From contig CBDBHH010000005.1 in NCBI GenBank assembly GCA_965205535.1, positions 3,534,001 through 3,598,000 of the forward strand: a stretch of DNA of 64,000 nucleotides, given 5' to 3'. The translations under genes and the position numbers were made by a program. The notes beneath the pieces were generated by a model. The model had not been told where the DNA came from. It was given only the letters and a program-made list of their open reading frames with translations, and made no database searches. The DNA is from UBA8079 sp965205535. Lineage in GTDB: Bacteria; Pseudomonadota; Alphaproteobacteria; UBA6615. Shown here one piece after another: positions 44,400 to 53,761 of this stretch. Within the stretch, counting starts at the first letter, position 1; each line of letters starts with the position of its first letter.

Positions 44400-46684
44400 T
44401 AGACCGCGTCGGCGGGCACAACGAAGCTGTCGAGCACCTTCTTGTCCCCTGCCTTCTCAAAGGCAATGGCAAGCTTGTTGGCGTCGATCGCCGTGATCCG
44501 CCCATAGCCGAATTTTTGGTGAAACACCCTTTCGCCGATGCCGAACCCCTGTGGCTCTGCGTGGATCAGGTTGGCTTCCATGTCGCGCTTCGGCGCACGG
44601 GACTGACCCCCGCCATAGCCCAGTGCGCGGCTTTGGCCGAACCCGCCCACATCCCGGTTACCGCTATAAACCCCCGGCTCGCTATCCACGTCGACATATT
44701 CCGGCGGTAACTCGTCGACGAAGCGCGACGGGATTGCCGACTGCCACTGGCCATGGACCCGCCGATTGGCTGCAAACAGGATCGTCGCATCCCGTTTGGC
44801 GCGCGTCAGGCCCACATATGCGAGCCGGCGTTCTTCTTCCAGGCCGGCAAGGCCGTTCTCATCCATGTTGCGCTGATGGGGGAACAGCCCCTCTTCCCAC
44901 CCCGGCAGGAAGACCGTGTCGAACTCCAGCCCCTTGGCCGAATGAAGGGTCATGATGTTGACGAGATCGCTGCCGGCGGCCTCGGTGTTTTCCATCACCA
45001 GCGAGACATGCTCGAGGAACCCTGTGAGGTTCTCGAACTCTTCCATCGCAACGACGAGTTCCTTGAGATTCTCCAGCCGGCCGGGCGCCTCGGGTGCCTT
45101 GTCGTTCATCAGCATTTCGGTATAGCCGCTCTCATCGAGAACCATCTCGGCCAGTTCCGAATGGGGCAACCCCTCGCGGCCATCACCCGACAGCGCCCGC
45201 CAGCGCTCGAAATCGGCGACCAGGTTTCCCAGCGCGCTGCGAATGTTCGGACGCAGCTCATCCGTCGTGACCAGTTCTCCCGCCGCACGATAAAGGCTCT
45301 TTCCCGTCGCCCGTGCCGCTACATGCAGCGCCTGCACCGTCGCGTCCCCGATGCCGCGCTTGGGACGGTTGACGATACGTTCGAATGCCAGATCGTCCTC
45401 GGGCTGGTGGATCACCCGCAAATAGGCCAGCGCGTCCCGCAATTCCTGGCGTTCATAGAAACGCGGCCCGCCGACCACCCGGTACGGCAGACCCAACGTC
45501 AGGAAGCGTTCTTCGAACTCTCGGGTCTGGAAACCGGCACGCACGAGGATCGCGATCTCGTTCAGCGCTACGGGCTGGCCGTCCCGGCCCTTGTGCTGAA
45601 TACTCTCGATCCGGTCAGAGACCGTGCGGGCCTCCTCCTCGCCATCCCAGACACCGCGAATGCGAACTTTCTCGCCCCCGTCGGCCTCGGTCCACAGGGT
45701 CTTTCCCAATCGGCCTTCATTGCGCGAAATCAGACCTGACGCCGCACCAAGAATTGGCCCCGTGGAGCGGTAGTTCTGTTCCAGTCGGACTATCTTGGCG
45801 CCTGGGAAATCCTCTTCGAACCGCAGAATGTTGCCGACTTCTGCGCCGCGCCAGGCATAAATCGACTGATCGTCGTCACCGACGCATGCGATATTCCGAT
45901 GCTTCTGGGCCAGCAAGCGAAGCCACAGATACTGGGCCACATTCGTGTCCTGATACTCGTCCACCAGGATGTACTGGAAACGGTCCTGATATTCGGCCAA
46001 CACCTCTGGATGTTCGGCAAAAATCGTCAGATTGTGCAGCAGCAGATCGCCGAAATCGGCGGCGTTGAGGGTCTTGAGGCGATCCTGATAATCCCGGTAC
46101 AGATCGACCAGCCGCCCGCCCGCCAGGTCTCCGGCATCCGCAGCTGAGACCTTGTCCGGCGTCAGCGCCCTGTCCTTCCAGCGCTGGATCACGCCCATCA
46201 GAACACGCGCCGGCCAGCGCTTGTCGTCGATATTCTCGGCCGCCAGAAGCTGCTTGAGCAGGCGCACCTGATCATCGGCATCAAGAATCGTGAAATTGCT
46301 CTGCAGGCCGACGAGTTCGGCGTGGCGGCGAACGATCCGTGCGCCGAGGGCATGGAATGTCCCAAGCCAGATCGCCTCCGCGGGACCGCCCACCAGGCCA
46401 GCGACCCGTTCGCGCATTTCGCGCGCAGCCCTGTTGGTGAAAGTGACGGAAAGCACCTCATGGGGCCGGGCGTGGCCGCGACGCAGCAGATGGGCCAGGC
46501 GTGTCGTCAGGACACGTGTTTTGCCGGTCCCGGCACCTGCCAGGACCAGCACAGGTCCCTCAAGCGCCTCGACAGCCTCGCGTTGTGGATTGTTGAGCTG
46601 CGTCAGATAGGGCGCAGACGCCGCTTCAGAGACGCCAGAAACGCCGGAATTCTGCGGCTCTTCGATGTGGAACGGATCAGACAT
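44399..46684 (-). CDS. uvrD: UvrD/PcrA-type superfamily 1 DNA helicase
   Basis: This 761-residue 3'-5' helicase unwinds DNA in excision and mismatch repair. Helicase motifs are in order: Walker A AGAGTGKT (about residues 50-57), VTFTNRAAREM (Ia), LVDEYQDTN (II), GDDDQSIYAWRGA (III), LEQNYRST (IV), VHGIADF-type region replaced by LHSAKGLEFD (V) and the late LTRAKR motif (VI). The C-terminal RVFHQKFGYGRITAI is the UvrD/PcrA tail that binds RNA polymerase. UvrD, PcrA and the shorter Rep are hard to tell apart, but the tail rules out Rep. It is divergent from the HtrA-like gene across a 142-bp region. Confidence 0.93.
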   Translation of the reverse strand: MSDPFHIEEPQNSGVSGVSEAASAPYLTQLNNPQREAVEALEGPVLVLAGAGTGKTRVLTTRLAHLLRRGHARPHEVLSVTFTNRAAREMRERVAGLVGGPAEAIWLGTFHALGARIVRRHAELVGLQSNFTILDADDQVRLLKQLLAAENIDDKRWPARVLMGVIQRWKDRALTPDKVSAADAGDLAGGRLVDLYRDYQDRLKTLNAADFGDLLLHNLTIFAEHPEVLAEYQDRFQYILVDEYQDTNVAQYLWLRLLAQKHRNIACVGDDDQSIYAWRGAEVGNILRFEEDFPGAKIVRLEQNYRSTGPILGAASGLISRNEGRLGKTLWTEADGGEKVRIRGVWDGEEEARTVSDRIESIQHKGRDGQPVALNEIAILVRAGFQTREFEERFLTLGLPYRVVGGPRFYERQELRDALAYLRVIHQPEDDLAFERIVNRPKRGIGDATVQALHVAARATGKSLYRAAGELVTTDELRPNIRSALGNLVADFERWRALSGDGREGLPHSELAEMVLDESGYTEMLMNDKAPEAPGRLENLKELVVAMEEFENLTGFLEHVSLVMENTEAAGSDLVNIMTLHSAKGLEFDTVFLPGWEEGLFPHQRNMDENGLAGLEEERRLAYVGLTRAKRDATILFAANRRVHGQWQSAIPSRFVDELPPEYVDVDSEPGVYSGNRDVGGFGQSRALGYGGGQSRAPKRDMEANLIHAEPQGFGIGERVFHQKFGYGRITAIDANKLAIAFEKAGDKKVLDSFVVPADAV

Positions 46685-46826
46685 TAGAGCCGACGATTAT
46701 ATCATGACGGTGAGATGAGTCGTGGGCCGCACCGCCGGTTGAATTTCACGTGATCTCGCGTACAGCGACTCAAGGCGATGATAACATTCTTGTCCGCACA
46801 AGCTTCTGGCTCGATTGGACCGCAAC

Positions 46827-47861
46827 ATGACCAGCTACGCCAAGAACAGCTCCCAGATATTATTCCCAACACTGGCTCGCATCAGTTTATTGGCCGCCCT
46901 CGCGGTAACGCTTTTGTTCGCAGCCCTGCCCGCAAACGCACAAACGGGACCGCAGGAAGTTCTCGAGGCGGTCGTCGGGATCGACACGCGCATTCCCGGT
47001 TCCGCACGCACCGCCCGCACGTTGGGTACGACGCGCGAAGGTAGCGGTGTCGTAATTTCCGACGACGGACTAGTCCTCACAATCGGATATCTGATCCTCG
47101 AAGCAATAGAAATCGATATCACGCTCGCAAACGGTCGGCGCGTCCCGGCTTCTTTCGTCGCCTACGACCATGAGAGCGGATTTGGCCTGGTCCGCGCAGC
47201 GAGCGAGCTAGGTCTCGAGCCGGTTCGGCTGGGTACATCGGAGAATACGGGTGTCAGCACTCAGGTTCTGCTCGCCAACCGACTTGGTCCGAAATCAGCA
47301 CAGGGTGTTTTTGTCGTTGACCGTCGAGAATTCGTCGGCACATGGGAGTATCTGCTCGACAGCGCGATCTTTACGTCGCCCCCCAACCCAAATTTCAGCG
47401 GCGCTGGCCTGTTCGATGGGGATGGCAAGCTGATCGGCATCGGGTCGCTTTTTGTCGGCGCAGCTGCGGTTTTTCAACGGCCGGTCGCGGGCAACATGTT
47501 CGTGCCGATCGATGAACTCACGCCGATCCTCGACGAGATGATCGATCAAGGTCGGCGCGCCGCTGCACCTAGGCCCTGGCTCGGGATCCGGACATCCGAA
47601 TTGCGTGACCGCCTTTTCGTTGACGGCGTTTCCGACGACAGCCCCGCTGCACGCGCCGGGGTGCGCGCAGGAGACTTGGTGGTCGCGGTCGATGCCGCGC
47701 CGGTCGTCAGCATGGCCGGATATTTCCGGGCGGTCTGGCGCGACCGGGCGGCCGGCGACACGGTGACCGTTCGTATTTTGACTCCGGAAGGTGCGCTGCG
47801 GGATATCGAGATCGAATCGATGGATCGCAACAACTGGCTGCGCCTCGACCCCAGCCTCTAG
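46827..47861 (+). CDS. HtrA/DegP-like PDZ protein with degenerate triad
   Basis: The 344-residue exported protein has a signal peptide (hydrophobic 17-34, cleavage after ANA near 38), a chymotrypsin-like domain (about 45-235) and one PDZ domain (about 248-330). GSGVVISDDG and the fold pattern match HtrA. The catalytic His of the TNxHV motif is Tyr88 (LTIGYLI), the catalytic Asp position is Gly118 (DHESGFGLV), and only the Ser is kept (S191 in NFSGAGL, where HtrA has GNSGG). It is therefore probably not a protease but a binding or chaperone-like protein. ATG 46827 is preferred to a TTG four codons upstream. It is convergent with the CLC gene. Confidence 0.82.
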   Translation: MTSYAKNSSQILFPTLARISLLAALAVTLLFAALPANAQTGPQEVLEAVVGIDTRIPGSARTARTLGTTREGSGVVISDDGLVLTIGYLILEAIEIDITLANGRRVPASFVAYDHESGFGLVRAASELGLEPVRLGTSENTGVSTQVLLANRLGPKSAQGVFVVDRREFVGTWEYLLDSAIFTSPPNPNFSGAGLFDGDGKLIGIGSLFVGAAAVFQRPVAGNMFVPIDELTPILDEMIDQGRRAAAPRPWLGIRTSELRDRLFVDGVSDDSPAARAGVRAGDLVVAVDAAPVVSMAGYFRAVWRDRAAGDTVTVRILTPEGALRDIEIESMDRNNWLRLDPSL

Positions 47862-47883
47862 CGAGAGGCCGGACGGCACACCA

Positions 47884-49653
47884 TCAGGCGTGCTCTTCCT
47901 CGCGCACACTCAACAACGCATCATTGTGGGCGCGCGACACATCGAGCGCCGTCAACGTCCCGCGCAGGATCATGTCGTCGCGGTTCGATACAACGGCGAC
48001 ATTTTCATGATCGGAACCCGACAGCAGGCGCTGGGCATCTTCCAGGCTATCCGAAACCGTCAACACCTTGCCCATTTCATGCGCGATGTCGCCCGCGCGT
48101 TCGGGTGCGTCTTCGTTGCCACGCGCGAGAATGGCGTTGTTCAGATCCACATAGTTGATGATGCCGCGTAGCGCGCCGCTGTCATCCACCACATAGACCT
48201 CGCCGTTCGGAGATTCACGCAGCTCGCCGTGCAAGGCGTCCAGCATCATGTCAGCCTCGACCGACACCATATTCGTGTGCATCACCCGCCCGACGGACAT
48301 GCCCTGGAGCAAAGCCTGATCATGGCCGCTCGACACATTCAATCCACGACGCTTCAACTGCACATGGAAAAACGACCGGCCATAGAATTGATGGGTGAGG
48401 ACCGACGCGGCAGCAGTGGCGATCATCACGGCGATGGTCATCTCCGATGAGCCCGGCAGCTCGAAAATAATAAAGATCGTCGACAGCGGCGCACCCATGA
48501 CCGCGCCGGCCAATGCGCCCGTTCCGATCAGCGCATAGGCGGGCACACCCGAGAACTGGTCGGGAAACACGCTCCCGGCAACCATGCCGAAAGCCGCCCC
48601 CACCAGGGCTCCCAGAATAAGTGACGGTGAAAACACGCCGCCGCCAAAACCAAAGCCGAGGCTGATGGCGACCGCTGCCATCTTCGCGATGATCAGAACC
48701 AGCAGAAGTTCGAGGGCGATGGAGCCGTGCAATGCAGCATCCGCTGTCAGAAACCCGACACCCAGGACCTCTGGCACCTGCAGTGCAATCACGCCAAGAA
48801 TTACCCCGCCAATGGCGGGCTGGAGCCATGTGGGAATAGACGTGCGTGCCACCGCCCCGTCTATGAAGAAAATTCCACGCATGAACCCGATCGCAACAAT
48901 CGCACAGGCCACCCCGAGCAGAATAAACGCCGGGAACTCCCACAGAGAAATCAACTCATGCCCCGGCACCGTGAACGAGGGCTCGGATCCGAAATAGAAC
49001 CGGCCGATTGCCGTGCCGGTGACAGCCGCGATGAAGATCGGCGCGCCCGCCTTGAGCGAGAGATTGCCGACAACCAGTTCTATAGCAAAAACAGCACCCG
49101 CCACCGGCGCATTGAAAAGCGATCCGATCGCCGCTGCGACACCACAACCCAGAAGCGTGCGCGACTGAGATCGATCGAGATTCAACCGGTCCGACATCCA
49201 CGCCGCGAGCGTCGCCCCGAGATGCACCAACGGTCCCTCGCGCCCCGTCGATGCGCCGGCGCCGAGCGATGCTGCGTTGCCAACAGCAGACACGAGACCG
49301 TCACGCAGAGACATCTTGCCGCCACGCAGCGCCGAGGCCTCGATCACATTGCCGATGGCGTGCGGACGGTTACCGCCGTTGGCGAAATGCAGGAATACAC
49401 CAATCAGAAGGCCGCCGACGGACGGCACCAACATGATGTGCCACCAGGCCAGAGCATCGGTACTCGGCATCATTTCGTCGAGCGGGAACCCGAAGGCCAG
49501 CTCCTGCATGAAGTCGATCGCGAGGCGAAAGAACAGCGCGCCATAGGCCGCCGCAACGCCCACGACGAGCGCCATCACCGCCAAAAGCAGATGTTCGTTA
49601 CGCAGGATGCGGCGAATGCTCAGCCGCGCTCGCACGATGATCGGTGGACGCAC
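47884..49653 (-). CDS. CLC chloride channel/transporter with CBS domains
   Basis: The 589-residue protein has the CLC membrane core (about residues 20-440) followed by two CBS domains (about 460-580), which bind nucleotides and regulate gating. Selectivity motifs include GREGP with the gating Glu139 and GFGFGGGVFSPSL. The internal proton glutamate of H+/Cl- exchangers (E203 in the E. coli protein) aligns with Leu193, while the preceding Glu192 is kept. This suggests channel-like or differently coupled transport. The start is GTG with GGAGGG 6 nt upstream. It is convergent with the HtrA-like gene. Confidence 0.9.
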   Translation of the reverse strand: MRPPIIVRARLSIRRILRNEHLLLAVMALVVGVAAAYGALFFRLAIDFMQELAFGFPLDEMMPSTDALAWWHIMLVPSVGGLLIGVFLHFANGGNRPHAIGNVIEASALRGGKMSLRDGLVSAVGNAASLGAGASTGREGPLVHLGATLAAWMSDRLNLDRSQSRTLLGCGVAAAIGSLFNAPVAGAVFAIELVVGNLSLKAGAPIFIAAVTGTAIGRFYFGSEPSFTVPGHELISLWEFPAFILLGVACAIVAIGFMRGIFFIDGAVARTSIPTWLQPAIGGVILGVIALQVPEVLGVGFLTADAALHGSIALELLLVLIIAKMAAVAISLGFGFGGGVFSPSLILGALVGAAFGMVAGSVFPDQFSGVPAYALIGTGALAGAVMGAPLSTIFIIFELPGSSEMTIAVMIATAAASVLTHQFYGRSFFHVQLKRRGLNVSSGHDQALLQGMSVGRVMHTNMVSVEADMMLDALHGELRESPNGEVYVVDDSGALRGIINYVDLNNAILARGNEDAPERAGDIAHEMGKVLTVSDSLEDAQRLLSGSDHENVAVVSNRDDMILRGTLTALDVSRAHNDALLSVREEEHA

Positions 49654-49736
49654 GGGTTTCCCTCCAGACGGCTACCCGACTTTCATCTTGTAGCATGGAG
49701 ATTCCGGTGTCGTCACAAAGACTTAACGTATGGCAG

Positions 49737-50822
49737 CTATGCGACTTTGTTGCCACCAACCACATGCAGAGCCGGTTGCACTTCAACCGTCGCGATACGA
49801 TTTCTCCCGTCGGCCTTCGCCTTGTACAAACCGGCGTCGGCGCGCTCGATGAAATCCTCGATCAATTCGCCGTCTGTATAAACAGCGGCACCGCCCGAAA
49901 GCGTGACCTCACCGAGAGTTTCACCGGTCGATTTGCGGACAATCTTCTTGCTGCTCACGGTCTCGCGTATCTGCTCTGCGACAGCCAACGCACCTTCCAT
50001 GTCCGTATCGGGCAGGACAATCGCAAATTCTTCACCACCATATCGCGCGGCGGTATCGCGCCCCTTGGTGCACGCAACAAGGCATCGCCCGACCAGCCGC
50101 AACACCTCGTCTCCGAGTTGATGGCCGTGATTGTCGTTGAAGGATTTGAAGTGATCGAGGTCGAGTATCAGAAGCGACAGCGGGGTGTTGTTTTCTTCCG
50201 CCTCGGTGACCCCCTTGCGCAACTGTTCATCAAATGCGCGACGGTTGTTCAATCCGGTCAGCGAGTCGCTCATCGCCTCTCGTCGCGCTTCCGTAATATT
50301 CTGCTGAAGTTCCGCGATTTCCTGGTTCGACTGCTTGAGGCGTTCGTTCACGGCCTCATTCTGTTCCGCCATGCGTTTGGTTTCAGCCACCAGATCCGCG
50401 ACGACCTGGCGAACCGTGTCGTCACCATCCGCGCTCAGCAGGGCGTCGTCGACGCCGGCGAGAGTTTCGCCATAACGTGCGGCCCCGGCACCCGCCTCGT
50501 CCAAAAGGGACATAACCGAACCGACCGATTTCTCAAGACTGGAACCGGCCTCCAGCAACTTCGTCTCTCGTTCATCCTCTATCGCCTTTGCGCCAAACGC
50601 TACACATCGCAGATAGAGCGCATTGCAGCGTTCTTCCGTGAAGGTTTCACCGGTCTCCAGGAGTCGATCGATCATATGCGCGACATCGGGGTCGTCGCCG
50701 CGCAAATAGCAGTACCAAACAGTGAAATTCTCTGGTGTTGGTGGGATATCCAGCTTGGCCATGCGCACGATGGCGGTGTTCGCCAGCTTGGCTGGATTTT
50801 CATTTTGTTCGTTATTTGGCAC
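49737..50822 (-). CDS. GGDEF diguanylate cyclase
   Basis: The 361-residue protein lacks membrane helices. An N-terminal helical sensor-like region with a coiled coil (about residues 135-185) leads into a GGDEF domain (about 190-350). The active-site loop is RYGGEEF, and DLDHFKSFND is the metal-binding motif, so it should make cyclic di-GMP from GTP. The inhibitory RxxD site before the loop reads KGRD, with Lys for Arg, so product inhibition may be weak. The N-terminus (NTAIVRMAKLDIPPTPENFTVWY) resembles helical regions of soluble cyclases that sense cytosolic signals. The start is GTG with AGAGGG 5 nt upstream. Confidence 0.9.
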   Translation of the reverse strand: MPNNEQNENPAKLANTAIVRMAKLDIPPTPENFTVWYCYLRGDDPDVAHMIDRLLETGETFTEERCNALYLRCVAFGAKAIEDERETKLLEAGSSLEKSVGSVMSLLDEAGAGAARYGETLAGVDDALLSADGDDTVRQVVADLVAETKRMAEQNEAVNERLKQSNQEIAELQQNITEARREAMSDSLTGLNNRRAFDEQLRKGVTEAEENNTPLSLLILDLDHFKSFNDNHGHQLGDEVLRLVGRCLVACTKGRDTAARYGGEEFAIVLPDTDMEGALAVAEQIRETVSSKKIVRKSTGETLGEVTLSGGAAVYTDGELIEDFIERADAGLYKAKADGRNRIATVEVQPALHVVGGNKVA

Positions 50823-50969
50823 TGAACCCTCTCCCGGTGCGTCGTCATTTTCTTTTAGGGAAGGTAGGCATCAAAAGTTAACAAACTGTTGCGCGTTTAG
50901 AGAGAAATCGCGGAAGTCCAAGTGAAAAGATTAACGACGATTGCGCAGATTGCAGACCTGAAATGCGAA

Positions 50970-51020
50970 AGGGCGGCCCCTCTGCAGAGACCGCCCTATA
51001 CTCCAGTACCGCGCGGTACT
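50970..51020 (-). terminator. Two hairpins after metY
   Basis: Read on the minus strand, metY ends and is followed by a perfect 16-nt palindrome (51005-51020, arms AGTACCGC/GCGGTACT). A second, larger stem lies at 50970-50997 (arms AGGGCGG/CCGCCCT around a CTGCAG-centred inner part) and ends in TTTC. Together they are a plausible terminator that separates metY from the cyclase gene. Confidence 0.6.
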
Positions 51021-51021
51021 T

Positions 51022-52314
51022 TTAGGCTTTGGCCAGCGCCTGGTCTATGTCAGCGATGATGTCGTCGGCATGCTCGATGCCGATCGACAAACGTACATAA
51101 CCCGGCACGACACCCGACTGCAGCAACTCATCCGCATCCAGCTGGCTGTGCGTCGTCGAGGCAGGGTGAATCGCCAGAGAACGCGCATCGCCAATATTGG
51201 CGACGTGATAGAGCATCTCCAGAGAATCGATGAATTTGCGGCCGGCCTCGTCGCCGCCCTTGAGAACGATCCCTGCGAGCCCGCCATATCCACCACTCAG
51301 ATACTTGTCGGCGCGCGCGCGTGCCGCACCGTCCATCTGACCGGGGAAGATCACATTCTCGACCTTGTCATGGGCCTGCAGATAATCGGTCACCTTGATG
51401 GCATTCTCGCAATGGCGTTCCATGCGCAGAGCCAGAGTCTCGAGGCCCTGAATGAACTGGAACGCGTTCTGCGGCGACATCGCAGCGCCGATATCACGCA
51501 GCAAGGTCACGCGGGCCTTGATGATGTAGGCGATCGGCCCCAGCGGCTTCACCGCCTCGGTCCACACCGCACCGTGATAGCTGGGATCGGGTTCGTTGAG
51601 CAGCGGGAACCGGTCGGCATGGGCCTCCCAGTCGAAATTGCCGCCATCGATCAGCACACCACCGATCGAGGTGCCGTGACCGCCGATATACTTGGTGGTC
51701 GAATACATGACGATGGCCGCACCATGATCGAACGGGCGGCACAGCAGCGGTGCTGCCGTGTTGTCCACGATCAGCGGCACGCCGAGCTCACGGCCAATCG
51801 CCGCGACTTCGCCGATGGGAAACACTTCGAGTTTCGGGTTCGGCAGCGTCTCTGCGTAGTAGGCCCGCGTCTTGTCATCTGTCGCTGCCCGGAACGCCTC
51901 GGGATCGGCCGGATCCACGAAACGCGCTTCCACGCCCATGTCGCGCATGGTGTTTTTGAACAGGTTCCACGTGCCGCCATAGATGTCGGTCGAGCAGACA
52001 AAATTGTCGCCGGCGCGCGCGATATTCAGGATCGAGAACATCGATGCCGACTGGCCCGAAGACAGACCGAGTGCCGCGACCCCACCCTCGATCGCCGCCA
52101 GGCGCTGTTCGAGGACATCAACCGTCGGGTTCATGATCCGGGTGTAGATATTCCCGAGCTCCTTGAGTGCAAACAGGTTGCCCGCATGCTCGGTGTCGCG
52201 AAACTGGTAGCTCGTGGTCTGGTGGATGGGGACCGCAACCGATCCGGTGGTCGGGTCAGCGCGGTGGCCCGCATGAAGCGCGAGCGTTTCTGGATTGCTA
52301 GTCGTTGTCATCAT
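51022..52314 (-). CDS. metY: O-acetylhomoserine sulfhydrylase-like PLP enzyme
   Basis: The 430-residue protein is a Cys/Met-metabolism PLP enzyme. It has THP-type HAGHRADPTTGSVAVPIHQTTSY at the N-terminus (quoted motif kept short: PIHQTTSY), GLSSGQSA for phosphate binding and the Schiff-base Lys in STTKYIGGHG. Length and the TRIMNPT motif fit O-acetylhomoserine aminocarboxypropyltransferase (MetY), which makes homocysteine or methionine directly from sulfide or methanethiol. The start is one of two adjacent ATGs (52314 or 52311); GGAG lies just upstream. It lies apart from the metF-metH operon but serves the same pathway. Confidence 0.88.
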   Translation of the reverse strand: MMTTTSNPETLALHAGHRADPTTGSVAVPIHQTTSYQFRDTEHAGNLFALKELGNIYTRIMNPTVDVLEQRLAAIEGGVAALGLSSGQSASMFSILNIARAGDNFVCSTDIYGGTWNLFKNTMRDMGVEARFVDPADPEAFRAATDDKTRAYYAETLPNPKLEVFPIGEVAAIGRELGVPLIVDNTAAPLLCRPFDHGAAIVMYSTTKYIGGHGTSIGGVLIDGGNFDWEAHADRFPLLNEPDPSYHGAVWTEAVKPLGPIAYIIKARVTLLRDIGAAMSPQNAFQFIQGLETLALRMERHCENAIKVTDYLQAHDKVENVIFPGQMDGAARARADKYLSGGYGGLAGIVLKGGDEAGRKFIDSLEMLYHVANIGDARSLAIHPASTTHSQLDADELLQSGVVPGYVRLSIGIEHADDIIADIDQALAKA

Positions 52315-52385
52315 GTTCTCCGGGTGCTGGATGGGCGCAGCGGGCTGAGCACGCGAGACCGAACGCACCTTTTTACGTTTTCTGA

Positions 52386-52406
52386 GTGTAATTTTTGATA
52401 ATACAC
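52386..52406. promoter_or_regulatory. AT-rich inverted repeat upstream of metY
   Basis: GTGTA at 52386-52390 and TACAC at 52402-52406 flank an AT-rich centre of 11 bp, about 75 bp before the metY start and 50 bp after the end of the LysR gene. The shape (dyad with an AT-rich middle) resembles a LysR-type or other operator. It is suggestive only. Confidence 0.35.
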
Positions 52407-52455
52407 AAATTCCACGCGGTCTTAGCACGCAGTGTTTCCCAACAAAAGCGTGTCG

Positions 52456-53364
52456 TCAGGGGGTTTTCGCGAGGGTTTGGGCATCACCAGCCGCTTCGGC
52501 AACGAGCCAGTCCCGGAACAAGCTGATCTTCGCCCGATCTGCGGCGGGTTTCGGGCAGGCGATGTAGTAGCCGTAGGGCGCGGGCAACGTGATGTCGAAA
52601 GGCCGGACCAACCTCCCGGCAATCAGATCCCGGGCTGCCAGCACCCGCCGCGCCAATGCCACACCCTGCCCTTCGACGGCGGCATCGATCACCATACTCG
52701 TCTGGTCGAACTGGGGGCCGCGCGACACGTCGATCGGCTCAACCCCGGCCGCGGTGAACCAGAGCGGCCAGTCGTTCCGGCTCAGGTCATGCAACAGCAC
52801 ATGGTTTGCAAGATCCTCCGGCCGCTCGAGCGGGGCTCCTGATTCCAGGAGCGCGGGGCTGCAAACCGGAAAAATCTCTTCGCGCGCCAGCGGCGTGATG
52901 TGCAGATCCGGCCAATCGCCGGTGCCGTGACGCACCGCCATGTCGACATCGTTGCGCGCGTAATCCACATGCTCCATCGACGCACTGATCCGCAGATCGA
53001 TTTCGGGATGTCCGGCAATGAAATCCCCCAGCCGGTGCACCAGCCATTTGGCGGCGAAGTTGGGGGACACGCTGACCGTCAGAACGCCGCTGTCCTCCCG
53101 CGCCGACAGGAATTCGGCGCCCGCGCGCAGCCGATCCACGGCTTCGCGCACGAAAGGCAGATAGGCCATGCCGTCGTCGCTCAAACGCAGCCGCTGCCGA
53201 TCGCGATGGAACAGTTTCACCCCGAGCTGTTCTTCCAGGTTTTTCACCTGATGGCTGATCGCACCCTGGGTCAGGTTCAGCTCGCCCGCCGCCTTGGTGA
53301 AGCTGAGAGTGCGCGCCGAAACCTCGAATGCGCGCAGGGCCATGGTCGATGGAAGATCTCTCAT
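52456..53364 (-). CDS. LysR-family regulator, GcvA type
   Basis: The 302-residue protein has a winged helix-turn-helix (residues 8-65: LRAFEVSARTLSFTKAAGEL and LTQGAISHQVKNLE) and a periplasmic-binding-like effector domain. The DLPS/ALRAFE start and ISHQVK recognition helix are typical of GcvA-like LysR proteins. It lies upstream of metY on the same strand, 141 bp from its start, so it could control metY or a distant target. The effector is unknown. Confidence 0.85.
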   Translation of the reverse strand: MRDLPSTMALRAFEVSARTLSFTKAAGELNLTQGAISHQVKNLEEQLGVKLFHRDRQRLRLSDDGMAYLPFVREAVDRLRAGAEFLSAREDSGVLTVSVSPNFAAKWLVHRLGDFIAGHPEIDLRISASMEHVDYARNDVDMAVRHGTGDWPDLHITPLAREEIFPVCSPALLESGAPLERPEDLANHVLLHDLSRNDWPLWFTAAGVEPIDVSRGPQFDQTSMVIDAAVEGQGVALARRVLAARDLIAGRLVRPFDITLPAPYGYYIACPKPAADRAKISLFRDWLVAEAAGDAQTLAKTP

Positions 53365-53503
53365 ACCGGCACCCCATTCATTAGATTTTTTATTCTATAC
53401 CGAAATATGATGCTTTGCCTGGAAAGCTCGGCATCACCAAAACTATACGAAGAATTCGGGACTAACAGGTCGAAACTGTATTCGACCCACCCGCAGGCCA
53501 CAA

Positions 53504-53755
53504 ATGAGAAAATCTATGCGTGCAATTAATATTACTAATACTAATGCGATCGACCTCTTCCGCGGCGTCTGCGATCAGGGCCGGACTGTGATCGTGCGGC
53601 TGGCTGCAGACGGCTTGGCGTCACTGTCGCTGATGTATGCGAGATCCCGTCAACGCCGGGTTCTGGCCCGTCTCGACGAACGAATGCTGGACGATATCGG
53701 GCACAGCCGGACGGATGCACTGTCCAAAGCAGCAAAACCGTTCTGGCGGCCTTGA
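53504..53755 (+). CDS. DUF1127 (YjiS-like) small protein
   Basis: The 83-residue protein ends in a DUF1127 domain: RSRQRRVLARLDERMLDDIG followed by SRTDALSKAAKPFWRP, an Arg-rich helix-turn pattern. Small DUF1127 proteins in alphaproteobacteria bind RNA or influence phosphate and carbon metabolism and stress responses. The N-terminal half is less conserved; an internal ATG at 53516 is possible. It ends 6 bp from the convergent serine hydrolase gene. Confidence 0.8.
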   Translation: MRKSMRAINITNTNAIDLFRGVCDQGRTVIVRLAADGLASLSLMYARSRQRRVLARLDERMLDDIGHSRTDALSKAAKPFWRP

Positions 53756-53761
53756 GGGTTC

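Noticed and set aside
46685..46826. A LexA-type SOS box before the UvrD helicase gene
   Set aside because: The region has a small CTTGT/ACAAG inverted repeat but no GTTC-N7-GTTC-type alphaproteobacterial LexA site.
52315..52455. A possible SAM riboswitch in the metY leader
   Set aside because: The minus-strand leader lacks the conserved cores of the SAM-I and SAM-II classes I know; only an AT-rich dyad is visible.
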